Part shown: positions 25,623 to 38,900 of the stretch, one piece after another
How positions within the stretch are numbered: the first letter of the stretch is position 1
Layout: each line of letters begins with the position of its first letter
Assembly (NCBI GenBank): GCA_905250075.1
Contig: CAJNOP010000040.1
Span: forward strand, 457,498 to 521,497
From: Rotaria sp. Silwood1
Lineage: Eukaryota; Rotifera; Eurotatoria; Philodinida; Philodinidae
Direction: 5' to 3'
DNA length: 64,000 bases
The notes under the pieces: model-generated
Database searches by the model: none
Told to the model about the DNA's origin: nothing
The model's input: only the letters and a program-made list of their open reading frames with translations
Program-made: the position numbers and the translations under genes

Positions 25623-28600
25623 CTATCGTTCCACAAGAGATTTCAGCCATTCAATATGCATTGATACATTAGTCATGGCTGAATATGCTTTTTGAAGGCC
25701 TGTTTTGGACATAACACCTGCAAGATGCCAACGATGATCGTTACTAAATAACATAGCACCTGCTCCAGAATCACCCTTTGAAAAAAATTAATTGAAAAAA
25801 AAAATCAATTGACACTCATTCAAAACAACATACCATGCCTAATAAACTTGAATTGTTTGTACTAATCGCACAGAAAGCATCTTCAGCGATATCACCTAAT
25901 TGTCTTTGACATTCACTTTTACTTTCTTGATTATTAAGTACACGAATATCTAATTGTTGTTGAATGAAATTATCATCAGTATTACTATATGAAACTACTT
26001 TTAATGTATTTTGATCTTGAATATTAACACTTGTTGGTAAACAAATCCAATCAATATTTGATGAACGTTCTATACGTTTAGTTAATTTAATTAATGCAAC
26101 ATCATTTTTTACAGTAGCATCTTCTGAACCCAAAGATTGATATCCTGAATGCTACAAAAAAAAATAAAGAGAAGAAACATATAACTATATCTCATTGCCT
26201 TATTTAATTATAATAAGATACAAACTAAAGTAAAATTGGCAATTGAATAAGATTGACTTTGAATAAAATCAGTACTGTTCAAACTAAGATTATGTACACC
26301 AATACGAATATCAAATATATCTTTAAATGAACTTGGTTCACTTGTTAAATCCCATTGTCTAATTTGAAAGAAAAAAAATTAAATAGAAAATTATTTCATG
26401 TTAATATACTTTCGAAAATGTTGTTCATCAAGACAATGTGCAGCAGTAATAATATTCCAACTAGAAATAAGAGAAGCTGAACAAACATAACGTGGTTCAC
26501 TATTGTAATAATCCGATTTGATTAACAAAACAGCAATCCATGGAAAACGTCCTGCTTCAACCGATTGTCCATCAATCATCCGGGTTCGTCGAACATGATT
26601 AACAACTAAAAGAAAATAATAAATCATTGCGTATTTATTTATATTCTTAAAAACCAAAAATTTCTAATTGGATCACCCTTTTTAGATTTGATTTTTTTTA
26701 TTGATTTTTTAATAGCATGTAATCGTAAGCTAGTGTTAGAAATAGCAAAGGAAGACATTGTCGTTGGTAAATCAGTTGTCATGAATAGATTAGCAAAAGC
26801 AAATGATAACATACCGGCTGATCTAGAACTTGCATAATCAAAACCACATTCTAAATAAAAATGAATATTTCATTCATTTTCTTTTTCTTTTGCAAATTTC
26901 TTACCAATACATTCATTTCTTATCATATTCATGCAACATGCAAATGATCCATTCCGATCTTCACATCGTGAATTAATATCACAAGTTATATTGGATTCAG
27001 CACATTCATTAATATCTATTTATTAAAAAGATGTAGAATATTTATCAATACCTAACAAGTTCCAATACTTATGCAAATGCCATGTTCATTTCGTCGATAG
27101 CCATGAGCACAAACACATCGAAATGAACCATGTGTATTTTCACATATTTCATTATCACCAGTACAATTATGTGATGACAAACATTCGTTGATGTCTATAA
27201 ATAAAATATAAAAATATTTTGTTTAATTTTTTAAAATTAGTTTACCTTCACAATGTAATGAATTGAATACATCGTGTCTAAAACCCGGATTGCAAATACA
27301 TTCAAAACTACCATTTGTATTAATGCAATACCCATTTGAACATATATGATCATCGATACATTCATTTTTATCTTAAAAGAAATGTTGAAAAAAAATAAAA
27401 AGACTATCTTTAATTTATATATGATTATTTAATTTTTCTTCTTGAAACTATTGTGAAATTGACTGTACTCTTTTATAAATCTTATCAATTCTAAAAGTTG
27501 AATTCTCTCCATGGGTTTTATTTATATAATCTGACATAATTGAAAAAAAAATTAAATATTTACCTTGACATATGATTCCATTAGTTGATGTAATTGTTTC
27601 ATAGCCGTTTTCACAAAAGCACTATAAAACACAAAACTCTTATGACTACATTCGACATTAGGAATAAACTCACTATATAACTTCCAATAGTATTATTGCA
27701 TCTTTGATGTTCTCCACATGTTTTTGAATTTTTACATTCATTAATATCTTTAAGAATATAAACATTTATTTCACAATGTTCTCTATAAATTTATTACCTT
27801 CACAATGTGTTAAATTATTATTAATAGGTGAATGTTGAAAGCCTGTTGTACAATTACATTCATAGCCTGTTCCATTAAATTTAATGCAAGGAAATCGTCC
27901 ACATACAGGTGGTTCAAATTCACATTCATTAATAACTATCAAAACAATATTTAAGAAATAAAAAACTACAATGTTCTTTAAATGAACTTACATTTACATT
28001 CACAATGTGTTGAATTTAATTGAACAAGTTCTTCGCTTGGATCACATGATAAAGAACATTTCGTTACTAATCAAAAAGAATATTTAAAACGAAAAGAAAT
28101 TCAAATAAGACCAATATTCTTACGTTTATGTTTCGAATGAAATACAGCAAAACCAATAGCAACACCAATAATAGCAAGAATAATAAGTATTAGAAGTCCA
28201 AATATATACCAATATTTCGAACATATTCTAAATACTATATATAATCACAGTTATTATTTAGATATAAAAAGAAAAACTATTAACCTTTTCGATTATGATT
28301 AGTTTTTTCAAATGACTTTCGAGAAGCATATAAATTTGAATTCAATGATCGAGTCGAAAGTCCATGTGAATTGGCACCACTAATGTCACTTTAATGGAAA
28401 AATAAAAATAAATGAACAAACAAAAAAAATGAAATATATTCTTAACTACCTAAATGCTGCATTGTTATAAGCATATATACTATCTCGACCGGGTTGAAAT
28501 GTATAAATAATATCATTTTTACGCCTAGGTTTTTCTAATTTATTTGGTTGTAAAACGAATTCATTACCATCGACAACAGCATCACGCGATGAAGCTGCAT

Positions 28601-28694
28601 ATGGATCACTGATATATGAAATACGATCACGACCATCCGATACATAACTTAAATTATCAAAATGTTGTCGTTTGGAGTAAATGCCGTTTCTCAT
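25623..28694 (-). CDS. Type II membrane serine protease with EGF-like repeats
   Basis: Cell-surface or extracellular trypsin-like protease. Order: N-terminal cytoplasmic part of about 110 aa (from MRNGIYSKRQ), one membrane span (YWYIFGLLILIILAIIGVAI; no cleavable signal peptide, hence type II topology), then about six EGF-like modules, several with the calcium-binding start DINEC (e.g. DINECLSSHNCTGDNEICEN and DKNECIDDHICSNGYC), then a linker and an S1 peptidase domain. The triad is intact: His in IITAAHCLD, Asp in VKNDVALIKL, Ser in GDSGAG. The activation region reads RTRMIDGQSVEAGRFPW, where IDGQ replaces the usual IVGG, so cleavage after Arg-Met or Arg is less certain. The stop follows EWLKSLVER. 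About a dozen exons, each EGF module roughly one exon, with introns of 50-150 bp. Closest in layout to animal transmembrane mosaic proteases; exact orthology unknown. Confidence 0.88.
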
Positions 28695-31600
28695 CTTTCG
28701 GCTTTGTACATGACTAGAAGAACTAAAAAAAAATAGAAAAGCAGAGTATGTCTATCAGACAACGCCATCGATACACGTATATCAATGATAAACTAACAAT
28801 ATAGTTTTTAGTGTTGTTGTTTGTGTTTTTCCTACTTTAAAATGTTGAGTATATACTGTTTAAGACAAATCAAATACTTGTATCGATATAATCTTCATTT
28901 CTAGCAGAAAAAGGGCAAGACAACAGATGATGTATCGTTTTACATGCTCACCTTGCTTATTTTAAACTTTTTTTTTTCTACTCTTCATTCAATATAGTCC
29001 CGTTGTTAGGTCAAATATGTGAAGAAAAATGTGGCGCGTCCGCACTCAGCGCGAGAGAGAACGACGTTTGGATGAATGGAAATAAGAACGGTTAAAATGA
29101 AGACGAGTTTGAAAAGAGCGCACACGTAAAAGGGAGGAAAAAAAAAACATTTGGGCACTTGTGTTTTACTTGGAGTATAGAACAAGAAAAAATTTGAACC
29201 AAAAGAAAGAGAACTTAATTTCGAGGAAAAAGAACATTAAATAACTGTCCATATACTTTCTTACTGTTCTTTTGATTTGACATCTATTTATCTAGCAGAT
29301 TGTTTAATAAAAAGAACGAAAAAATGGGAGAGAGTATTCGTCATTGCGTGGATTGGATTTATCCATTCTTAACGTTGTAAAGTCACTATTATTCGTCGGT
29401 TTTTTTTTTGTCACGAATTATTCAACAAGACGTATATATACTATTGAATAGTTCACATACATAATACGTGAGTGTCTACTGTGAGTATATTTATATGAAT
29501 TATGACTCATTCAGCTGAGAAAAAAATAAAATGACTCAGCTTTTTTTTTTAAACATTTGCACACAACAGTGTGCGATTTTAACTGTGTATCTGAATAAAG
29601 AATATATATTCTTCTTATGTCTCATGATTCACAGTAATACATCTGAATTTGAACTCTAAATTATGACGCTTTCACTATAGAGAAGAAAGAGTTCCTTTTT
29701 TTTTGTTTTGAAATAAATATTCAATGAAACATGTAGTATTAGCATTCTTATAATATATTTTTAGTGAAATTTAATGATTGTCACTGTAGTATGAATGCAA
29801 AACACTTCGCATAAAAAAAAAGGCTAATGTTTTTTATTGACATTTTCGTTATGTAGGTATTAATAGAAATTGTAATTCATTCATAAACTCAATCAAATGT
29901 TATTTTCTACATGCCCGTAAAGGATTTATTAACACAATAACACAGAAATTGCGTTAAAAAAATATGGAATTTTTGCATTTTTTTTTGCTTTTTTGGTCGC
30001 ACAACATATGATTCAGTTTTCTTCCAGAATGATTCTTTATTTTGATTTAATAAATTATAATAAACATTAAATCGTTTTTCATTTTCACTATTTCGTCACA
30101 TATTTTATTTATTTGATTAAGAATATTTAGATAGGGACTTAATCATAATCCTAGTGTCTTCGAAGCAAGTATCTATAATGAAGAATATAGTGCAAGGTGA
30201 TCATCAAACAATTTTACCATAATTAAATAAATTAGTAGAATTGAAATTCTGTTGGTGTCATTATTACGATCGCATGTCTGGAAGTCATTGCCATTATTAT
30301 CTTACTTTTTTCTTCCGTTTAAATTTCTTTTCATGTTCAGTAATCGGTCTCTTCCGTCTCATACAAATAAAACTATAAAGAGATTATGTATTTTTCCAGA
30401 TCATTTTATTGATCAAGATACTAACATTAAGTAAAGTCTGTATGAATATGATGCTTGAGATGATTGACTAGATTATCAATAACATGCAGAAGAATGAATT
30501 TTAGATCGATACTTGATACTTGCCTTTAGTATCTCTCTTTAAAACATCAGGCAGTACTATTTGGTCTTTCAAAAAATAGATTGCAATACTATATAAGTAA
30601 TTAATGGCGACAACGATTGAAAACTTTTAGAATAGTATGAACCTTGAATATTATCTTTATATTCAAAGCTTTTTCTATGTTATTGATTCGAAATCATCTG
30701 AGCAATCTTTCATCCGTAATTGACAAACAGACAATAACGTCTACTACCTATTGATGAATATTATGCATTGCGTGACTCAACATATTTTCAATTCGTATTA
30801 CAAATCAAATAGTAATGAAAAGAAAAACAGAACATTTTCTTCTGTTCTCTATATTTAACTAGGATTATCAGATCACTGTCTCGCATCAATACAAATACAT
30901 ACACCTCCGAATATCTTCGATTTCTGTGTGCACTATAGATTCAAAACTTTGTCTATTTATTCATCATCTTATCTACGTATATTAGCCTCAACCAAAATAA
31001 AGACAACGTAAAAGAAAAATTATTTTCCAGATTGAAGTAGAAATTCACGCAATAGAAAGTTAACTTTTGTTTAATTAAAATTGAAGAAAAAAACTTCGTC
31101 TCTCTAGGACTTATTTGAAAAAAAGCACGGAAAAGTATAGAAGTTGTATGCAATTTCGTGAAACTTTTATTTAATGTATTCAAAATGAAGTGTTTATGTA
31201 TCTATAATCATTAAAATAAAGAGTAGTTTATCAATAACGAAATTAGTGATCTCTTCAATTGGCGAAAAAAATATTCTTAGAAGTCAAGTTTGGCAAGAAA
31301 AATTGACTTAATATTTTTTGGAAACATTATTGATTGACAATTATATTAATTTGAGAAAAGAATGAAGATAGAAACTTAAAATATTTTAAAAAAGAATTTA
31401 GGAAAAAAAAACATTTTGATCAACTTATATTATTATTATTTAATATATATCGAATTAAGATTTGTTGGAAAAAAGAAAAAGAACTAAATTCGAGTTTATA
31501 AAAATTCCATCTATGTAAAGAAAAGTAATAAAAATAAAAAGGAGCCATCAGATCCATACCCTTCAGCAGTAACTATTGTTAATCTTCATTCAATCTTATT

Positions 31601-32984
31601 TATTCTATTCTTCACTTCCGTCGTTACTTTGATCAAGATTACGATAAATTTTATTTGGTGTTTTTGTTTTAACAATCATACAAATGCATAAACGATTAAA
31701 TTGAATTATTGTGTTCAAATCATAATGCTGTTCTTCTTTGGAAAAATTCAAAATCTTCTTTAATATCGAACTTAGTTGAATGAGTTGCTCATCAAATATT
31801 GTCTACATATGGTTATAATTGAAGTTCTTCGCTCACTCTATGTTAGGGAAGTTGAACTCATGTAGTCATTGAAAAATTTATTTTAATACACGATGTAATC
31901 ATTGTCAAAAAAGTACAATCTCCAATAGTGGATACTTTTCCACAGTTCTTCAAAATGAGTTTCGGTTAAAATTGAATCTCGGAATAGAGAACATCATTGT
32001 CAAAAATTTTTGAATAGAATAGTTCGAATCGTTCGCCCACAATGAATAATTGTTGAATTCGTTGACATCAATCTTCCCAATGCCTTTTTCAACTAGCAAA
32101 GTGCTCATCAACAGCTCATGAGACCTAGTTGGAGTTGATGAAAAAACAAATTACAATATCTTTTTTGTGACTAGTGTTCTAAATGAGACTAAAAGTTTAC
32201 GTAGATAGTACAGAGATAGTCTTATTTGTATTATATTTCGACAAGAAAAAAGATTACATCCATTAATTAGTAATTGCGTAATGAGAGAATTCTGAAGACG
32301 AAAGAAGTAAGAAGGGACAAAGCCATGCTTTGCTCAATAGCACGGATAAATTCGTTTGATCAAGAATATAATAAAACGAAACAGCTATTCCAATGGTAAG
32401 GATGATGGTGAGACTCACCATCATTATCATCCCTACTCGAGTCATGATCATTGATTACTGATAAACTAAAAAGTAATACGAATGAAATCGATGTTACTTT
32501 TCTCGTATTCAACGAGACCATTTCTATATTGGTTCGCCCGAATTTTAGGTATCATTTCGACAATAGATCTTTTTATATCTATTCAACAGCCTAAACTGTA
32601 CATTCTCACCTGCAATCTTTAATAACAATTAGTTGACATTTTCAAACAGAGTTTTATCAACGATTATTTTAACAACTATTAATCCCTAACATTGTTTTCA
32701 ACGCTAAAAATACCAGACAAGACTTGACACAGTGCTCTAGCCCGTTATCTGATTCATTCTTGTTCTAAAGATATCTAATAAAACATATTACCTTTCTATA
32801 GTAAACACGTTCATATAGTAGACACATTTGAAAACTTCGGAGGATACCTACTTTTGACAGATTTTAATGTATATGCTAATATGCAAAAAAAAAACAAATA
32901 AATGAGAAAACAAAAAGTTACATTAAAAAGGAACAATAAATAGATAAATTAAAAATACAAAGTAAAATAAATAACAAAACAAAA
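28695..32984. other. Gene desert of about 4.3 kb
   Basis: Very AT-rich, without a recognisable gene, RNA or repeat border. It should contain the promoter of the membrane protease (minus strand, near 28.7-29.2 kb, where a locally GC-richer patch with GCGCGAGAGAGAACGACG occurs near 29050) and the 3' end of the PHD-SPOC gene. Confidence 0.5.
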
Positions 32985-35900
32985 TTATTCTTGAGGTTGA
33001 TCAAAATCATAATAATGTGTCATATAATTATTGTTATTACTTGATCTCCATTCATTTGTACTCGATGAAAATCTATGGTTTGTCTTTTGTTGTTGTTGCA
33101 TAACAAGATTTAACATAGCTGCAGAACGTATTGGAGTAATTGGTAATGTTTGTTTTGTCCAATTATCATTCGACAATGATAAACCTTGATAACCATACGA
33201 TTGAATTTGTTTAATTAAATCTTCAATAAATTTCGGTGAACTTTCATATATATCATTATTATTTGTTAATGTTGTTGTTAATGAAATATTTGTCTTCTGT
33301 CGTCGAAGAGAATCTTTAGAAAATGAAAAACGTATAGATTTTGAAGTTAGCTTATCTTTAATATTTGTTGATGGTATAAATGATTCAGATGAATTAATAC
33401 TTGGTCGAAATTTGCTATTTAATGATGAATTAATATGTTTCTATAGAATAAAAGTTTTATTTTGAAATAAATGTTAAAAATAAAAGAACAAAATTTCATA
33501 GTTTTTTACTATATCTATTCACAATTTTGTTCTTTTTTTTTATTTCAAAGAGAAAAATAATAATAAAGAAAACAAAATAAATGTAAAATAAAAAAAAAAA
33601 AAAAGAAAAACTATCACGAATTAATAACTCACATCGACTGATTTGGATGATGCTATTTTAGTTGTATCTTCTTTCGAAAAACTTTTATCAATTTGAATAT
33701 TTGATTTTACTTTTACAGTTCGATTATCATCTGTTGTCAATCGATCTGAAAAACGTGATTTTCGTCGTTGTTTTCGATCACCATCATCTTCTACTGCTGC
33801 TGCTGTTGTTGTTGTCGTCATATGATGACACATATCTTGATAAAGAAAACGATCATCAATATCATTGAATTCACTTGATATATTAAAAGTACTACTTGTT
33901 GTTATTTGTTTTTTATGTTTATCATCTTGATCATCATCAACATCCATATTTTCTTCTATTAAATTATCATCAACTACTATTGAACTACTTCCTTGTCTAG
34001 CTTGCCATTCATTGATAGCAATTCGAAGATTATCATTAAAATATGTACATAAATCCTCACGATTATTAGCTTTCAATATTTCCATAGTAGACGTCACAAT
34101 TGAACGAATATCATCAGATTTTAATGAATGACGAATACGTTCGAGTGAATCAACTATTAGTTTATGTAAATCTTCATTTGAACTAAAATAAATTTTATTA
34201 ATTAATTATGAGAGATAATATGCATTTCAATTGTGAATCTATGATTTCAGTAAATGAGAGTCAATCGTAATCATTAAACATGCGGTGAAGTCCAGTGAGA
34301 AATCGTCTAGACTCATTTTTAGATGTTTTCTGCTGCGAAAAACTGTATAATAATTCAGAAGGGAAAAGCAATTGTCTCCTCTAAATCCCCTACTGATAGA
34401 TTGTATTAAGATAACCATACTTGGAAATGGACCAGTTCAGCTAAAAAAACTCGATCGATTCCAAGAATGAATATAGCTTACTATTGAATTGATGGTTGTT
34501 CAGTATTAATTGATGGTTGTGATGTAGAAAGAGTAACATTTTCATTTGCTCTATTATTTCTATTTAATCGTGGATCTTTTGTTTTGAGTAATCGAGGATC
34601 TCGTGTGACAGTTGAATCTTGTAATGCAATTGGATTATATATTAAATTATTCAATGATGCATTTTCATTTGAACGATTAATTAATTTCATTGTTCGTTTT
34701 CCTGTTCCAATAATAACAAGAAATAATTGTTTTGATTCAAATGTTATAGGTAAAAAAAGTGATGATAAAACATTCGATGGACAATGTTTTGTATCAGCTG
34801 CTAAAATATACATATCACGAATTAATGATGAACTAACACATTTACTAATGACAGCAGCTCGTCCTGATGCATCTAATGTATCAACATATTTTGAAAATAA
34901 TTCATTATCAATAGTATTTGTTGATGATGAGACAAGTGTTAATACAAGTACATCACGAACCGTAAGTGAATCACGAATATAATCCCAAAGATCTCCTAAT
35001 CGAAGGCGTCCAAGTATGATAAGTTGTTCAGGAATATTTTCTATTAAATAATCACTTTCACCATAAACATGAACGGATTCACATGGAATTTTTATATCAG
35101 ACGGATGAATTGTTCCACGCCATTGATTCGGTAAACGTGTCATTGATGTTTGTTGATCTCTAAAGAGGCATAAACATGAATGATTTAAATAAAAAAATAT
35201 AATAATTTACATCGGTGGTTTTTCATTTTGGATTTTTGATGGATTATAATCATCACGAATAATTGGTTGATAGGGCAAAATATATTCAGTATTATTATTA
35301 GATGAATGAATAATAGATGAACAAGAAGAATTATTAACATTATTTAAATCATTATCATCATCGTCAGCATCATCATCATCGTAAATTAATGCATCAATAC
35401 CTGTTGGACTTTCTGGTTCAATATAGTCATTATCACAATCAACTGTCGAGAAAATAGGATTTGATTGTTCAGGAATTGCAAGTTGCGGATCAAATTTTGA
35501 AGGTTCATTAGATTTTATATTCTTGGTTGAGGATATACAAGAAAGATTTTCTAAAAGGTAAAAAAATAAAAACCTATTGTTATAGAAAAGAAAGAAATTT
35601 TAACCAGAAAGAATCGATGATGATGTTTGATTATTCGATCCAAGTTTTGTAATTGATTTTTTATCAGTAATCGAAATGATTGGTTGTAAAGTTTCATCAA
35701 TAGATTTAGTTGTTGTTTTTGTTGATTGAATCGCAATACTTTCTTTACCAACATTAATAGATTGATCATCTTTGCTTTTATCAACTTTTTCCTTCGATGA
35801 ACTTTCTTCTTTCTTCAAGACATCGAATTAGAAAAAATATCGTATTACTAATTTTAGCCCATGAATGTGCAGTTTCATGAAACTGTTTAACGAAAACTCA

Positions 35901-38900
35901 CACTAACACTTTGACTACACAGCATTGATGTTCATTAAGGTCCCCTCTCCCTCAAAAATCGATCTCAGCCCAGGAACGTTCAAATGGGCTGAAATTTGGA
36001 GCATATGTTGGAGCTGAAGTGGGAAGGCTGTGGTAAAATTTTCAGCTCGATATACTGACGTTTGACAGAGATATGAACCAAACAAGGGTCAAAAATAGCA
36101 CATTTGGCAAGCAAGATTTCTCGGTCCGGGCTCTGTCAATATATTTAAATTTTTTGTTTGTTTGAAAGAGCATCTCAGGATGCAGGGCATCAAGGGGTCC
36201 TTTTTTTTAAATACTTACTTTTCAAGCGAAAAAAGGGCATCACAAGTTCAATGACTAAAAAATTTATCAAAAAATGGTAATCAAATTATATCACTGACTT
36301 CATATTGACTCAGGAAAAGGGGTATTTAAAAAAGGGCGACGTAGTGCCCTGCATCTTGACACGCTCTTTCAAACAAAAATAAAATATTAATATATTGGAC
36401 GAACCATTACAGAGGAATTTAGGATGCGCGTACGGGAAAGCGAAAAATGAGAGAAAATAAAAAAGATTTTTGGATATTTCAAAAAACAGCTAGTTTTTCA
36501 AAAACTGGTTCTCTGAAATCCTGAAAAGTTTCTAGGAAAAATGAGGTTTTCAGGGAAAATTTTTATCAATTTTAAAAGAGCAGACGACGGGCTATTTTCC
36601 TATGTATTTATCTCAATTTTGGCAGTTGTCACAAAAATTGACTTTTTTTGAGGGAGAGGGAGGCCTTAATGAGAGAACCTATCCAAGTGATAGTCTCCGT
36701 TTGAATTCATAGCTAAGACTCATGGTTTAGATAAAGATTCTGAAATGCCTCATACCATTAAGAGTTTCTTCCCGATTTATGGTCATTTTATTCAACTTCC
36801 AGCCTATTGTAGGATGTGACGAAAAAAACTGCAAGAAGAAGTTTCGATCTGATATTCTTTCCAACAATAGATCGCATGGTCCTCCTGATTTCCTGAAAGT
36901 TTCAACTCAAATCAATGTCTCTCATCTGAGGGATGACACGCTTTCACAAAACGCTATTTTCATATAGGTGTTCCAAATATAGACCAGTTTTTAGAGATAT
37001 GATAGTTTCAGAATAACTTGTTTCGTTTGCACTAGAACTTTCAAGATTTCCAAAGGACCATGAGAGCTATTACTTCGAAGTATTATAGACCAAAACTCCT
37101 TGTTGCAATTATTCTCGTTATATCGTGTAATAGGCTGGAGGTTGAGTAAAATGACTGTAACTCGAGAAGAGAAGTTTAATGACACAAACAATTTCAGAAT
37201 TTTGATCTATGCGATAAGTCCTAGTTGTGAGCTCAAACAGAGAGTATTTTCATTGAAACTGCACATCTCTATCATAGTTTCTTACTAATGTTGACAATGG
37301 TAAATGTACATCATTATGAATAAGACCTTGCCGAGTAACTTTTATTCTTGCCCGTCTTGCCATTTCTTCAGCTGTTTGTTGTTCAGCATTAATAATCCTT
37401 TGAACTTCTTTTTCAAATTGATCTTTACGCTTTTCTTTTTCTTCTAAAAACAAAACGAAATAACACCTGATAGAAAATGGAACTTTTCTTTATTCAAGAT
37501 GAATACCTGGTGGTAACATATCTTCAGATTTCATTGCAACAATCTGTTTAGCTGTTAAATCTTTTGAAAGAATTTGTTTATAAAAATACTACGAAATATA
37601 AAAACAAAAAAAAATACTGATTAAGTATTAGTAAAAAAAAAAACATTTTTTTATGTATGAAACATACATTATTGTTCATATTACTAATATTAGCAATTAG
37701 CGAACGAAATTTGTTTTTATATGGATTATCAATTTTACCATAGACATGAAACATTTCTTCTTCGATTTTATTAACTATTAATCGTATATCTTCTTTTATA
37801 ATATTTTTTTCACCATTTTTTTCTAATCTAAATTTGTTAGATTAAGTTTAAAATTAAGGAAGAATAAAATATAACAGACCGCATTAGAATTTTGTCATAT
37901 AAAGCTGTTGGAACTTTTGATCGTATATCAGCAGTATTATTAATATTAGATATTCTATTATTTATTGGTTTTGTAACTGGTATTGAAGTCTTTTTATTTA
38001 GAATTGATTTTGTAGTCGTTTGTTGATTAGTTTTAATTGGTTTCAATGAAAATTTAGATTTAGTTGCATTATTAGTAGATGATAATGATCTTGATGAACT
38101 TGTAGATTGATTATCTCTTAATAACATTGTTTGTCGTACAGAAGATTTCATAATTTCATAAGACGGATGTTGATTAATCCAAGTGCATAAATCTTCTATT
38201 TTGGGAACTAGATTTTTTTCCAGAATTTTTTTACTTTTACTGTCATATAATAAAATGTCTTCATGGGTAGGAATTTCTTCATTATTCTAATTTATTAAAT
38301 GATCGAATAAAAACAAAATCAGGAATAGAATTTCTATTTTTTTTTACTTTTCCTTTGCTTCGTTGAATAGCTTGAAGTGTATCATTGATATGACGACGAA
38401 TGCATGCAGATGAACAATAAACCCAACCTAATTTTGTTGAATTCTTACAACCTTGAACAATACAATCAACTTTTGATTCCTAAGAAAAATGTGAAAGTTT
38501 AATATTTTAAAACACATGTTTTTATTTTACACTCTTGGCACTTACTGTTAACGAATTACATCTAGAAGAGATGTCCGTTTTTGATCGTTTTCTTGATTCA
38601 CCATGTGAAATACTTTTTGATAAAATTTTATTTTCTCTAACACCACGATTATTTGTTGGTAATCTATCATTAGAACGTTTTCGTTTTATTGAAATTGGAT
38701 CATCAGATGATCGTGTTGACTTTATATCAGTATCTAATTCATTTACTCCTATGATTAAAATAATGAATCATTCAACAGATAGAGTACAAGCTTGCTTAGC
38801 TATGAAAAAATCGACCAATGACAATTTCAAGAATTCTATGATTTATGTCACTATTTTAGATAATAAAAATATATCCCTAGTAAATGTACTTTGTTTAAGA

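Noticed and set aside
34584-34982. Open frame on the + strand of 132 aa
   Set aside because: It lies opposite the SPOC domain of the PHD-SPOC gene, whose minus-strand reading has clear domain matches; this frame is a shadow.
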